Positions 7,824 to 15,367 are shown, counted from the first letter of the stretch. The stretch: DNA of 17,228 bases from an uncultured Flavobacteriales bacterium (GCA_946886545.1 CAMPIU010000014.1:1-17228), one strand, 5' to 3'. Notes: generated by a model not told the origin, from the sequence alone. Numbers and translations are program-made.

Positions 7824-8854
7824 GAAAGATCTCTATTTACATATTACTTCTGACTCAAGTCATTGTGAAAAGTGTTTCAGCTCAGGATACTCATTTTGCT
7901 CAAACCGAGTACGCACCAATGCTCCTAAACCCAGCTTTAACCGGAGCTTTTTCTCACATGCAAATTATTGCAAATTATCGAAATCAATGGAACAGTATTG
8001 CTTCCCCCTATCAAACGATTGCTGCCTCCTTTGATGTAAGATTACAACGGATGGATGCAGACAATAACAGTTTTGTTGCACTCGGATTAAACTTCTTCAA
8101 TGATGTGGCGGGAGACATGAAAGTGACTACCAACCAATTTAATCTGGATTTGGCATACCACCTTAAAATAGGCAGATACAATGTATTAAGAATTGGCATT
8201 TACGGCGGGATGAATCAGCGTACTTTGGACCCAAACAGGGGAAACTGGGCAAGTCAATTTGATGGAAATTCGATTAATTCCGGTATTGCAAGCGGTGAAA
8301 GTTTTGATTCCTACAATCATGTGTTTATGGACGCGGGTGCAGGGATCGTATATACTTTCAGAAAAATGAAATACTCCGTAAACAACAATATTAATAACAA
8401 TGTGAATTGTGGTCTTGCGGTATACCATGCAAATCAACCTGCTTCTTCTTTCATTTCATTGCCACAGGATAAACTTTGGATGCGCATTTCCGGTTTTATT
8501 AATAGTTCTTTTAACGTACCTAATACCCAATTGGCAGTACAACCAGCTATCTACGTCCAATTTCAATCAAAATATTCGGAAGTGATGTTCGGAACTTATT
8601 TACGCTATAATATTCGTGAGGCTTCCCATTTCACCGGATCAATCAAACCGGTTGCTGCAGCGCTTGGATTATTTAGCCGTTATAAAGATGCCTTTGTTGC
8701 AAAGGGATATTTTCAATACCACCAATTCTCAGTTGGTCTTGCTTACGATTTTAACCTTTCCCGCTTAACTCCGGTATCGAAATCACGCGGTGGATTTGAA
8801 GTATTCCTCCGATTCAACCTGGACGACCGCTTGAACAATCCTTCACTTTGGTAA
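7820..8854 (+). CDS. PorP/SprF family type IX secretion membrane protein
   Basis: Outer-membrane protein of the PorP/SprF family, which partners with T9SS cargo carrying type B sorting domains and helps to deliver or anchor it. It has 344 residues, a normal family length. Residues 1-22 are a signal peptide ending in VSAQ. The family signature follows at once: QDTHFAQTEYAPMLLNPALTG, with the NPALTG motif. The rest is alternating beta-strand-like sequence with aromatic girdle residues (AYHLKIG, GIYGGMN, GAGIVYTF, VGLAYDFNLSRL), consistent with a beta-barrel. It overlaps the adhesin-like gene by ATGA, so the two are translationally coupled and probably functionally paired. It is convergent with the next gene, only four bases away, and no terminator is visible between them. 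Confidence 0.9.
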   Translation: MRKISIYILLLTQVIVKSVSAQDTHFAQTEYAPMLLNPALTGAFSHMQIIANYRNQWNSIASPYQTIAASFDVRLQRMDADNNSFVALGLNFFNDVAGDMKVTTNQFNLDLAYHLKIGRYNVLRIGIYGGMNQRTLDPNRGNWASQFDGNSINSGIASGESFDSYNHVFMDAGAGIVYTFRKMKYSVNNNINNNVNCGLAVYHANQPASSFISLPQDKLWMRISGFINSSFNVPNTQLAVQPAIYVQFQSKYSEVMFGTYLRYNIREASHFTGSIKPVAAALGLFSRYKDAFVAKGYFQYHQFSVGLAYDFNLSRLTPVSKSRGGFEVFLRFNLDDRLNNPSLW

Positions 8855-8858
8855 ACTA

Positions 8859-9527
8859 TTAGATTTTTGCATCCAGGATATCATCTCCGGTCATTGCCGG
8901 TTGACTAAATTTATTGTGCCTGGAAGTATTTATAGCATGTTTAATATTGGTAATGAGCAAGTATAAGATCAATAAACGGAAAATAAAGGCTACAATAAAA
9001 ATAAAATTTAAGGCCGGAAGCATCAGTAACGTTAGCAGAGTCCAAAAACAGAAAACTGAGAATCCCATATAAAAAGCCCAGGGTTTGGACATATTTGTAA
9101 AAACAGCAGCCAGAATATAAGCCGTAACTGTCAACAAGTTTATCGCCGTTACTATCATACCTAGAGTTAATGAGTCGCTTAACTGAATCCCCTCCATAAA
9201 AGCCCCTATCATCGCAAATACCGCAATAATCCAAAAGAAGGTACTCGCTCCTTTCAGTTGTTTTGCCGGATGAGACACATTATTTACACAATGATAACCA
9301 TCAATTATCACATCCAGCGTGATCGGTTTAGCAGATAACTTTAACTCTATTTGTCCCAACTCTTCTGTCTGATACTTCACACCTTTTTTGAGCTGAGCCG
9401 CTCCTTCGTGTGTACAGATCAGTTTATCCTGGTAATAGATTTCTACATTTCGATACCCGCGGGTCCACATTGCTTTCAGTGTTTCTCCGGGAAATTGTGT
9501 GATCCGGTATTTCTTTTCAAAATCCAT
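8859..9527 (-). CDS. Hypothetical inner-membrane protein with four predicted helices
   Basis: I do not recognise this 222-residue protein. Residues about 1-83 are a soluble, beta-rich domain with regularly spaced short strands (YRNVEIYYQDKLI, GQIELKLS, TLDVIIDG). Residues about 96-196 contain four hydrophobic segments (roughly 96-114, 119-143, 150-170, 174-196), followed by a charged tail. A longer reading starts at 9566, but that ATG lies inside the pruA terminator hairpin (9547-9579), so the internal ATG at 9527, leading into MDFEKKY, is preferred. It lies downstream of pruA on the same strand but beyond that terminator, so it has its own promoter (not identified) or depends on read-through. 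Function unknown. Confidence 0.7.
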   Translation of the reverse strand: MDFEKKYRITQFPGETLKAMWTRGYRNVEIYYQDKLICTHEGAAQLKKGVKYQTEELGQIELKLSAKPITLDVIIDGYHCVNNVSHPAKQLKGASTFFWIIAVFAMIGAFMEGIQLSDSLTLGMIVTAINLLTVTAYILAAVFTNMSKPWAFYMGFSVFCFWTLLTLLMLPALNFIFIVAFIFRLLILYLLITNIKHAINTSRHNKFSQPAMTGDDILDAKI

Positions 9528-9546
9528 GAGTGGGGTCGATTTAAAT

Positions 9547-9579
9547 AAAAAAAGGGCATCAGTCAATGACGAATGCCCT
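9547..9579 (-). terminator. Intrinsic terminator of pruA
   Basis: On the minus strand, AGGGCAT (9579-9573) pairs with ATGCCCT (9559-9553). An inner extension GTC/GAC with a three-base ATT loop makes a nearly continuous stem, and a seven-base T-run ends at 9547. It lies 20 bases beyond the pruA stop. Confidence 0.85.
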
Positions 9580-9599
9580 CAAAAGTAATTTAATTTTGT

Positions 9600-11228
9600 T
9601 TATCCTAAAAACGGATATTTATAATCTGTAGGCGGAACAAACGTTTCTTTAATTGTTCGGGCAGACACCCAACGCAATAAATTCATTGCTGCTCCGGCTT
9701 TATCATTTGTCCCAGAACCTCTTGCACCTCCGAATGGCTGCTGACCAACAACAGCGCCTGTAGGTTTGTCATTGATATAGAAGTTTCCGGCAGCATTCTC
9801 CAGCGCTTTTGTAGCAACCTGAATTGCATAACGATCATTCGACATAATAGAACCAGTCAATGCATATTCAGAAGTTTCATCCAATAATTTCAAAGTCTCT
9901 TCGAATTGATTTTCAGGATAAACATAAATAGTTAAAACCGGTCCGAAGATTTCTTCACACAATGTTCTGAATTTAGGGTTCGTGGTAACAATCACAGTTG
10001 GTTCAATGAAATATCCAGCCGATTTATCATACCCGCCACCCACAATGATTTCAGCATCAGATTGTGTTTTAGCATAATCAATAAACCCTGCAATCTTATC
10101 AAAAGCACGTTCATCTATTACAGCATTGATAAAGTTGGATGAATCTTCAGGCGACCCCATTTTAAAGGATTTAACCTGCTTTACCAAAATCTCCTTTACA
10201 TCTGCCCAAAGATTAGATGGAATATATGAACGGGATGCCGCAGAACATTTTTGCCCCTGGAACTCGAATGCACCTCTGGACAAAGCAGTTGCTACTTCAG
10301 CAGCATTTGCACTTTTATGAACCATTACGAAGTCTTTTCCTCCTGTTTCACCCACGATACGCGGATACGCCTTATAATTTTCAATATTGTTCCCGATTTC
10401 TTTCCATAAATGACGGAAAACCCCGGTTGAACCGGTAAAATGTAAACCTGCAAGGTGTTTGCTTTTGAAGATCACATCTCCCGCAACAGGGCCTTCCACA
10501 GAAATCATATTGATTACGCCGTCAGGAACACCTGCTGCTTTAAAAATTTCCATGATTACTTGTGCAGAATACATTTGAGATTCAGCAGGTTTCCAAACAA
10601 TAACGTTCCCCATCATGGCAGGAGCTGCGCATAAGTTTGCAGCAATAGATGTGAAATTGAACGGTGTAAGAGCAAAGACGAATCCTTCCAACGGACGATA
10701 TTCCAATCTGTTCCACATCCCCGGCAATGATTCAGGCTGATCTTTGTAAATCTGCGTCATGTATTGAACATTGAAGCGGAAAAAATCAATCAGTTCACAA
10801 GCAGCATCAATTTCTGCCTGCATTACATTCTTGGATTGCCCCAGCATCGTTGCAGCATTCATTCTGTTTCTGAAAGGACCTGCCAATAAATCAGCTGCTT
10901 TCAAGAAGATGGCTGCACGTTGTTCCCAAGGTAAATTTGCCCATTGTTCACGTGCTTTCATCGCAGCATCAATAGCCATGGAAACATGAGATGCATCACC
11001 GTAATTAAAATGCCCCAACACTTTCTTATGATCGTGTGGTGGCGACATCGGTCTTTTATTATTGGTTTTAACCAATTCGGAACCAATATACATCGGGACA
11101 TCAATTGGATCCTGGTTCAGGAGTTTTTTATATTCAGAGATCAAAGCTGTATGTTCAGCACTTCCCGGAACATAAGCCTTCACTGGTTCATTAATTGCTT
11201 TAGGAACCGTAAATAACGCGTTTGACAT
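9600..11228 (-). CDS. pruA: 1-pyrroline-5-carboxylate (L-glutamate gamma-semialdehyde) dehydrogenase
   Basis: Oxidises L-glutamate gamma-semialdehyde to glutamate with NAD+, the second step of proline catabolism, in the cytoplasm. The 542-residue length fits the stand-alone P5C dehydrogenase class (ALDH4-like) rather than the fused PutA class. Motifs include the NLPWEQRAAIFLKAADLL region, FNFTSIAANL, a WKPAES NAD-binding segment, FTGST, the general base Glu294 in GETGGKD and the catalytic Cys328 in GQKCSAASR. The 34-residue spacing between these two matches the human enzyme. The C-terminus has NFYINDKPTGAVVGQQPFGG and SGTNDKAG. The start at 11228 is preferred over an upstream ATG at 11294, because a -7 box (11248-11255) lies between them. 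No proline dehydrogenase gene is in the window. Confidence 0.95.
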   Translation of the reverse strand: MSNALFTVPKAINEPVKAYVPGSAEHTALISEYKKLLNQDPIDVPMYIGSELVKTNNKRPMSPPHDHKKVLGHFNYGDASHVSMAIDAAMKAREQWANLPWEQRAAIFLKAADLLAGPFRNRMNAATMLGQSKNVMQAEIDAACELIDFFRFNVQYMTQIYKDQPESLPGMWNRLEYRPLEGFVFALTPFNFTSIAANLCAAPAMMGNVIVWKPAESQMYSAQVIMEIFKAAGVPDGVINMISVEGPVAGDVIFKSKHLAGLHFTGSTGVFRHLWKEIGNNIENYKAYPRIVGETGGKDFVMVHKSANAAEVATALSRGAFEFQGQKCSAASRSYIPSNLWADVKEILVKQVKSFKMGSPEDSSNFINAVIDERAFDKIAGFIDYAKTQSDAEIIVGGGYDKSAGYFIEPTVIVTTNPKFRTLCEEIFGPVLTIYVYPENQFEETLKLLDETSEYALTGSIMSNDRYAIQVATKALENAAGNFYINDKPTGAVVGQQPFGGARGSGTNDKAGAAMNLLRWVSARTIKETFVPPTDYKYPFLG

Positions 11229-11247
11229 AGTATACATTTTTGCATTA

Positions 11248-11255
11248 CAAATGTA
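11248..11255 (-). promoter_or_regulatory. Bacteroidota -7 promoter box of pruA
   Basis: On the minus strand this reads TACATTTG, an exact TAnnTTTG match, 19 bases before the chosen pruA start at 11228. No clear -33 TTTG is present. Confidence 0.55.
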
Positions 11256-11332
11256 CACATAATGCTTTGAGTTCATACATCTGATTGAAGGCATATTATT
11301 GAACTTCCATGGTTAATTCAAAAGATTGTTCT

Positions 11333-11340
11333 TATGTTTG
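11333..11340 (+). promoter_or_regulatory. Bacteroidota -7 promoter box of the TPR gene
   Basis: TATGTTTG matches TAnnTTTG exactly and lies 23 bases before the ATG at 11364. The box contains an in-frame ATG (11334) that would otherwise be taken as the gene start. No clear -33 TTTG is seen. It is divergent from the pruA promoter about 80 bases away. Confidence 0.5.
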
Positions 11341-11363
11341 GTATATTGTATTTAAACTCACTT

Positions 11364-12674
11364 ATGAAGATTCTGGCATCCATTATTCTTTTTACAGCAT
11401 GTGCTCATTTTTTGTCGTTCGCTCAATCTCTTGATTCCAAAAAACAGTGGGAACTACTAAATAAAGGAAATGAAAGTGAGCGAATTGATGCCGCTAAAAA
11501 ACTAAGTTTATATTATCAATCCGAATCCATTGATTCACTTCGAATAGTAGGAGAAACACTTTTCTTTTATGGAATAGATAATCATTATCAGCCTGCTATC
11601 GAATTCGGAAAAATAACCCTTGCCGAATTTTATGTCATGAATGGCAGAATAAATGATGGAATTGTTATGGCAAAAGCCATCCTTCCAGGTTTGCAGGAAC
11701 GTGGTGACATGACCTTATTGAGCAATGTGTGTAGAATTATTGCTTCCGGCTATCGAAAACTGGATGATGGAAACTCTTCTATTCTTTGGTCGAAAAAAGC
11801 CATTGCATACAACAAGGATAATACAGAATCAATTGATAAAACAGAAGGGATTATTTCTTTGGCAGAAGCATATCTTTTACAAAAGAAAGAGCAATTGGCA
11901 ATTAAAACTTACAAGGATTATATTTTCAAGGCTGCTAAATCAAAGAATTATCGCGGATTAAGCACTGCCTATGCCCGTCTAGGTGATATCTACCGGATCT
12001 CAGAAAAGTTTAACCTGGCAGAAAAGTTCTTCAAGCTGTCTTATCAAATGGCTCAAAAAACAAACCTGACTTCTCCTAAAGCACATGCTTTAAACAACCT
12101 GGCTATTGTCTATTTTGAAAAAGGAGATACAACAAATTCCAGGATTCATTTTCAAAAATCCTTGAAATTAAGAGAATCTGTAAATGATATAAAATCAATT
12201 TCAGAAAGCTTATATAATTTGGGAGATTATCATTTTTATATTGAACAATACTCAAAAGCACTTTTTTGGTACCAAAAATCGACTGATCTGGCCAAAAGAA
12301 ATTCACTGCTGAAAGAAGAAAAAGATGGATTATTGGCCATTGCACAAGTCTACAAGGAAATGAAGCAATTTGATGAGTCTACCAAACATCTGGAACGTGC
12401 AATTGCAATTTCGGGTGACCTGAAACTGCAGCAAAGTGCGGATGACGAAGATTTGACTAATTTGCAACATGAGATTTGGAGAACAGACTTTGAGGAATTC
12501 AAAACGGCAGAAATCAAGAGCGAATCCTCTTTTCAGGTGTATTTGCTTTTAATTGCCGTAATCGGTTTGGCCATCGCTGTCATTTTGTTGTTCATTAAAC
12601 TCAACAAAACCAAGAAGCAAATTAATTCAATTTCCCCGGGAAATTCAATTGAAAAACAGGAATATCAACTTTGA
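11364..12674 (+). CDS. TPR-repeat membrane protein with sensor-like layout and no output domain
   Basis: A 436-residue exported protein. Residues 1-20 are a signal peptide (MKILASIILFTACAHF, ending near FAQ). Residues about 60-370 are helical tetratricopeptide repeats, clearest at GLSTAYARLGDIYRISEKFNLAEKFF (residues near 200), HALNNLAIVYFEKGDTTNSRIHFQKSL, SISESLYNLGDYHFYIEQYSKALFWYQKS and a final repeat ending AIAI. A single transmembrane helix spans about 393-413, leaving a lysine-rich tail of only about 22 residues. In Bacteroidota this layout (periplasmic TPR plus one helix) is usually followed by a histidine kinase or LuxR-type DNA-binding domain; none is present. The ATG at 11364 is chosen because the upstream ATG at 11334 lies in the -7 box and only the internal start gives a clean signal peptide. 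The 3' end overlaps apaG on the other strand. Confidence 0.75.
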   Translation: MKILASIILFTACAHFLSFAQSLDSKKQWELLNKGNESERIDAAKKLSLYYQSESIDSLRIVGETLFFYGIDNHYQPAIEFGKITLAEFYVMNGRINDGIVMAKAILPGLQERGDMTLLSNVCRIIASGYRKLDDGNSSILWSKKAIAYNKDNTESIDKTEGIISLAEAYLLQKKEQLAIKTYKDYIFKAAKSKNYRGLSTAYARLGDIYRISEKFNLAEKFFKLSYQMAQKTNLTSPKAHALNNLAIVYFEKGDTTNSRIHFQKSLKLRESVNDIKSISESLYNLGDYHFYIEQYSKALFWYQKSTDLAKRNSLLKEEKDGLLAIAQVYKEMKQFDESTKHLERAIAISGDLKLQQSADDEDLTNLQHEIWRTDFEEFKTAEIKSESSFQVYLLLIAVIGLAIAVILLFIKLNKTKKQINSISPGNSIEKQEYQL

Positions 12675-13014
12675 ACAACTGACCTGTTTCCATATTCTTA
12701 AAAGTATAGAATCCGTGCATAGAGCCCATTTCCGACTTCAATTCACAACCGCTTGTATATTGATATAGTTCTCCTGATTCCAAAATGGGTTGTTGCCCCA
12801 CTACTCCTTCACCACTTACATGGATCGTCGGATTCAGGGAATCAAAAATGAACCAATCGCGATGAAGCAATTGAACAGTGAACTGATTTTGATTTTCAAT
12901 ATCAATTCGATAGCTGAAGAAATAACTGGAGTCCGTAGTTTGAGAAACATCTGCCCGAAACTGAGTCGAAACCCTAATCAAAACCCCTTCCGTAAGCGCG
13001 GTTATCTGTGTCAT
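12622..13014 (-). CDS. apaG: ApaG-domain protein
   Basis: A 130-residue protein of the ApaG (DUF525) family, a compact beta-sandwich of the fibronectin type III type whose exact role is unsettled; it is genetically linked to Co2+/Mg2+ tolerance in enterobacteria. Family motifs are VLIRVSTQF near the N-terminus, FFSYRIDIENQ, LLHRDWFIFDS, the highly conserved GEGVVGQQPIL segment, YTSGCEL, MHGFYTF and a C-terminal VFQLNFPGKLN. The length is normal. It has its own promoter (13036-13067). Its last 53 bases overlap the end of the TPR gene in convergent orientation, and the conserved C-terminal motif lies within the overlap, so both ends are probably genuine. Confidence 0.93.
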   Translation of the reverse strand: MTQITALTEGVLIRVSTQFRADVSQTTDSSYFFSYRIDIENQNQFTVQLLHRDWFIFDSLNPTIHVSGEGVVGQQPILESGELYQYTSGCELKSEMGSMHGFYTFKNMETGQLFKVDIPVFQLNFPGKLN

Positions 13015-13035
13015 ACTTATTGCACTTGTGACGAA

Positions 13036-13067
13036 GAAAGTTAGTAACTTAAATCAAGGTAGGCAAA
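13036..13067 (-). promoter_or_regulatory. apaG promoter with both -33 and -7 elements
   Basis: On the minus strand, TTTG (13067-13064) and TAACTTTC (13043-13036; one mismatch to TAnnTTTG) are separated by 20 bases, within the 17-23 range of Bacteroidota promoters. The -7 element ends 21 bases before the apaG ATG. This is the only promoter in the window with both elements visible. Confidence 0.55.
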
Positions 13068-13196
13068 TTTTTCACATTTTTTATTGAACTAAATTCTCAA
13101 ATATCAAGCTGTCAGCCGATTCCAAAAATTAACGAATAATGGAACAATCTGATGAAAGTCACCTAAAATATCTACTGTTCAAGACGAATTAAATTC

Positions 13197-13204
13197 TATT
13201 TTTG
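13197..13204 (+). promoter_or_regulatory. Bacteroidota -7 promoter box of the paaE operon
   Basis: TATTTTTG matches TAnnTTTG exactly and lies 16 bases before the first paaE ATG (13221). No clear -33 TTTG is present. It is divergent from the apaG promoter in a 206-base gap that holds no other gene I can support. Confidence 0.55.
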
Positions 13205-13220
13205 TACTCAAAAACTAGAA

Positions 13221-14291
13221 ATGACTCCGAAGTTTCATCCTTTAGTTGTTCAAGATGTCCGAAAGGAAACTGATGACACTGTTTCAATTGCTTTTGAAAT
13301 CCCTTCCGAATTAACAAATGATTACCAGTTTGTTTCGGGCCAATACATTACTATCCGTAAAATAATGGCTGGGGAAGAACTCAGAAGATCTTATTCGATT
13401 TGTACTACACCACAGGATGGTGAATTACGGGTTGCTGTTAAACGAGTAGAAGATGGTCAGTTTTCCTCATGGGCAACAGCCGATTTGAAAACCGGAGAAA
13501 TTTTGGACGTAATGACTCCAAGTGGACATTTCCAGCTCCTTCCAGAAATTTCAGCTTCCCGAAATTATGCGCTTTTCGCAGCCGGAAGTGGGATTACACC
13601 CATTATTTCGATTGCAAAAACAATCCTTTCGGAGGAACCGATGAGTACCGTGACATTGGTTTACGGCAATAAAGGCTTTGCAAGCATCATTTTTAGAGAA
13701 GAATTAGAAGCTTTAAAAAACAAATACATAAATCGATTTCAGTTGATCCATGTCTTAAGCCGTGAAAGTTTGGGAAATCCCCTTCAGAAAGGCCGTATTG
13801 ACAAAGAAAAGGTGGAATTGATCGGACGAACTTTACTCCGAGGTGAACACATTGATGCTGTTTACACTTGCGGACCGGAAGAAATGATCCATGCTGTGAA
13901 AAACGCAATGATGGAATCGGGGGTTCCCGAAAACAAGATTCATTTCGAATTATTCGGAACAAAAACGGCAGGTTCACAAACCAAAATTGTTGTTCCGAAA
14001 GATCAGGACGTATTAGCTAAAGTGACGATCATTCTTGATGGAGACCATATTGAAGTTGATCTGAACACGGCCGGCACATCTATCCTGGAAGCCGGTTATG
14101 CTGCCGGAGCAGATTTACCTTTTGCATGTAAAGGAGGTGTTTGTTGTACTTGTAAAGCTAAAATATTGGAAGGAAGTGCTGTGATGGATGTCAATTATGC
14201 ACTTGAGAAAGATGAAGTAGAAGCCGGTTATATTTTAACTTGTCAGGCACATCCTACCTCAGAAAAATTAACAGTATCATTTGACGATTAA
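13221..14291 (+). CDS. paaE: Phenylacetyl-CoA epoxidase reductase PaaE, first copy
   Basis: NAD(P)H-dependent flavin/iron-sulfur reductase that would pass electrons to the PaaA di-iron centre. It has 356 residues, the usual length for PaaE. Residues about 1-105 are the FAD domain, with the flavin-binding R56-SYS motif. Residues about 110-240 are the nucleotide-binding domain, with AGSGITP (121-127) and a YTCGPEEMI motif. Residues about 262-356 are a plant-type [2Fe-2S] ferredoxin domain with C303, C308, C311 and C341 as expected ligands plus an extra C309 (CKGGVCCTC). It starts an operon 16 bases after a -7 box. The second copy follows after two bases. Related reductases of other oxygenases share this architecture, so the partner is inferred from the nearby paaABCD and from similarity. 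Confidence 0.88.
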   Translation: MTPKFHPLVVQDVRKETDDTVSIAFEIPSELTNDYQFVSGQYITIRKIMAGEELRRSYSICTTPQDGELRVAVKRVEDGQFSSWATADLKTGEILDVMTPSGHFQLLPEISASRNYALFAAGSGITPIISIAKTILSEEPMSTVTLVYGNKGFASIIFREELEALKNKYINRFQLIHVLSRESLGNPLQKGRIDKEKVELIGRTLLRGEHIDAVYTCGPEEMIHAVKNAMMESGVPENKIHFELFGTKTAGSQTKIVVPKDQDVLAKVTIILDGDHIEVDLNTAGTSILEAGYAAGADLPFACKGGVCCTCKAKILEGSAVMDVNYALEKDEVEAGYILTCQAHPTSEKLTVSFDD

Positions 14292-14293
14292 TT

Positions 14294-15367
14294 ATGGGTT
14301 TATTTTCCAAATTCAAGAAAGATTCAGGTTCGAAGAAACTTCGTTCCGGAATAGTTACAGTTGCAAATAATGAGCGAATTACAGCAGTAGGTAGCCGCAT
14401 TCATTTCGAAATCCCTACGGATTTAAAAGATCAGTTTGTTTATGAACCCGGACAATACGTAAACGTTCATGTAACATTGAACGGTACCAAATACAGCCGG
14501 TCATATTCCATTTGCAGCGGGCCAAATGAAACTTATCTTGCCGTTGCGGTAAAGGCAATAGACAAGGGTCTTGTTTCAAATTACCTGGTAAATGAATTGA
14601 AGGCAGGAGATCAGGTTGAATTGGATTTTCCTTTGGGAAATTTCAAAATGGACACGAAAGCTCCCAATATTGTATGTTTTGCTGCTGGTAGTGGAATTAC
14701 ACCGTTCATGTCTTTCGCAAAATCATTGGGTGAGAATCAAAAAATGCGCCTGATTTATGGTAATTCAAAAATGGACGCCGCATTCTTTCTGGATGAAATC
14801 AAAGCATTTCCGAACGTTACTTCTACCTTTTTCTTTAGTCAGGAAAAGAATGAAGGACACCAGGAAGGAAGATTGGACAAGCATCATGTGAGCGAATTAA
14901 TCAAATCTGAATTATCACTTTTGAGAGCAGATGGATTTTATATCTGTGGCCCCGAAGAAATGATCATGGGAATCCAGGAAGTATTGAAGATCTTTGGAAT
15001 AGCAAAAGAGAAGATTCACTTCGAATTGTTTACCACTCCTGTTTTGATGAAACAAGAAGAAACTACGGTAATCGGTACATTTAAAGGGGTTTCTAAAGTA
15101 AGTGCCATATTAGACGGAGAAGTTCAGCATATTGAATTAAACACGAACGGGAAGAGTATTCTGGACGCGTTGGATCAATCGGGAATGGATGTTCCTTATT
15201 CTTGTAAAGGTGGTGTATGCTGTACATGCAAAGCGAAGATCATTGAAGGAAGTGCACAAATGACCATTAATTATGCTTTAACGGATGAAGAAGTGAAAGA
15301 AGGATATATTCTTACGTGTCAATCACATCCGACAAGCGAAGTTTTAAAATTGGATTTTGATGTCTAA
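14294..15367 (+). CDS. paaE: PaaE-type reductase, second tandem copy
   Basis: A paralogue of the preceding gene with the same domain order and 357 residues. It carries the flavin motif RSYSIC, the nucleotide-binding motif AAGSGITP, a YICGPEEMI segment and a C-terminal [2Fe-2S] domain with C304, C309, C312 and C342 plus an extra C310. The ferredoxin domain is nearly the same as in copy one (CKGGVCCTCKAKI, EGSA, NYAL, GYILTCQ-HPTSE), while the nucleotide-binding region has diverged strongly. It has a Lys-rich N-terminal extension of about 15 residues (MGLFSKFKKDSGSKK) that copy one lacks. All catalytic and cluster residues remain, so it is not a decaying duplicate. It starts two bases after copy one and its end overlaps the SDR gene by eight bases. 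It may serve PaaA, or another oxygenase. Confidence 0.82.
   Translation: MGLFSKFKKDSGSKKLRSGIVTVANNERITAVGSRIHFEIPTDLKDQFVYEPGQYVNVHVTLNGTKYSRSYSICSGPNETYLAVAVKAIDKGLVSNYLVNELKAGDQVELDFPLGNFKMDTKAPNIVCFAAGSGITPFMSFAKSLGENQKMRLIYGNSKMDAAFFLDEIKAFPNVTSTFFFSQEKNEGHQEGRLDKHHVSELIKSELSLLRADGFYICGPEEMIMGIQEVLKIFGIAKEKIHFELFTTPVLMKQEETTVIGTFKGVSKVSAILDGEVQHIELNTNGKSILDALDQSGMDVPYSCKGGVCCTCKAKIIEGSAQMTINYALTDEEVKEGYILTCQSHPTSEVLKLDFDV

Noticed and set aside
10944..11216. Plus-strand ORF of 90 codons antisense to pruA
   Set aside because: It lies wholly within the well-supported pruA coding sequence and has no promoter or domain.
12630..12644. Palindrome ATTTCCC-C-GGGAAAT in the TPR/apaG overlap
   Set aside because: The centre is one base, so it cannot form a normal hairpin without opening the core, and it lies inside two overlapping coding sequences with no T-run. 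It was not called as a shared terminator or operator.
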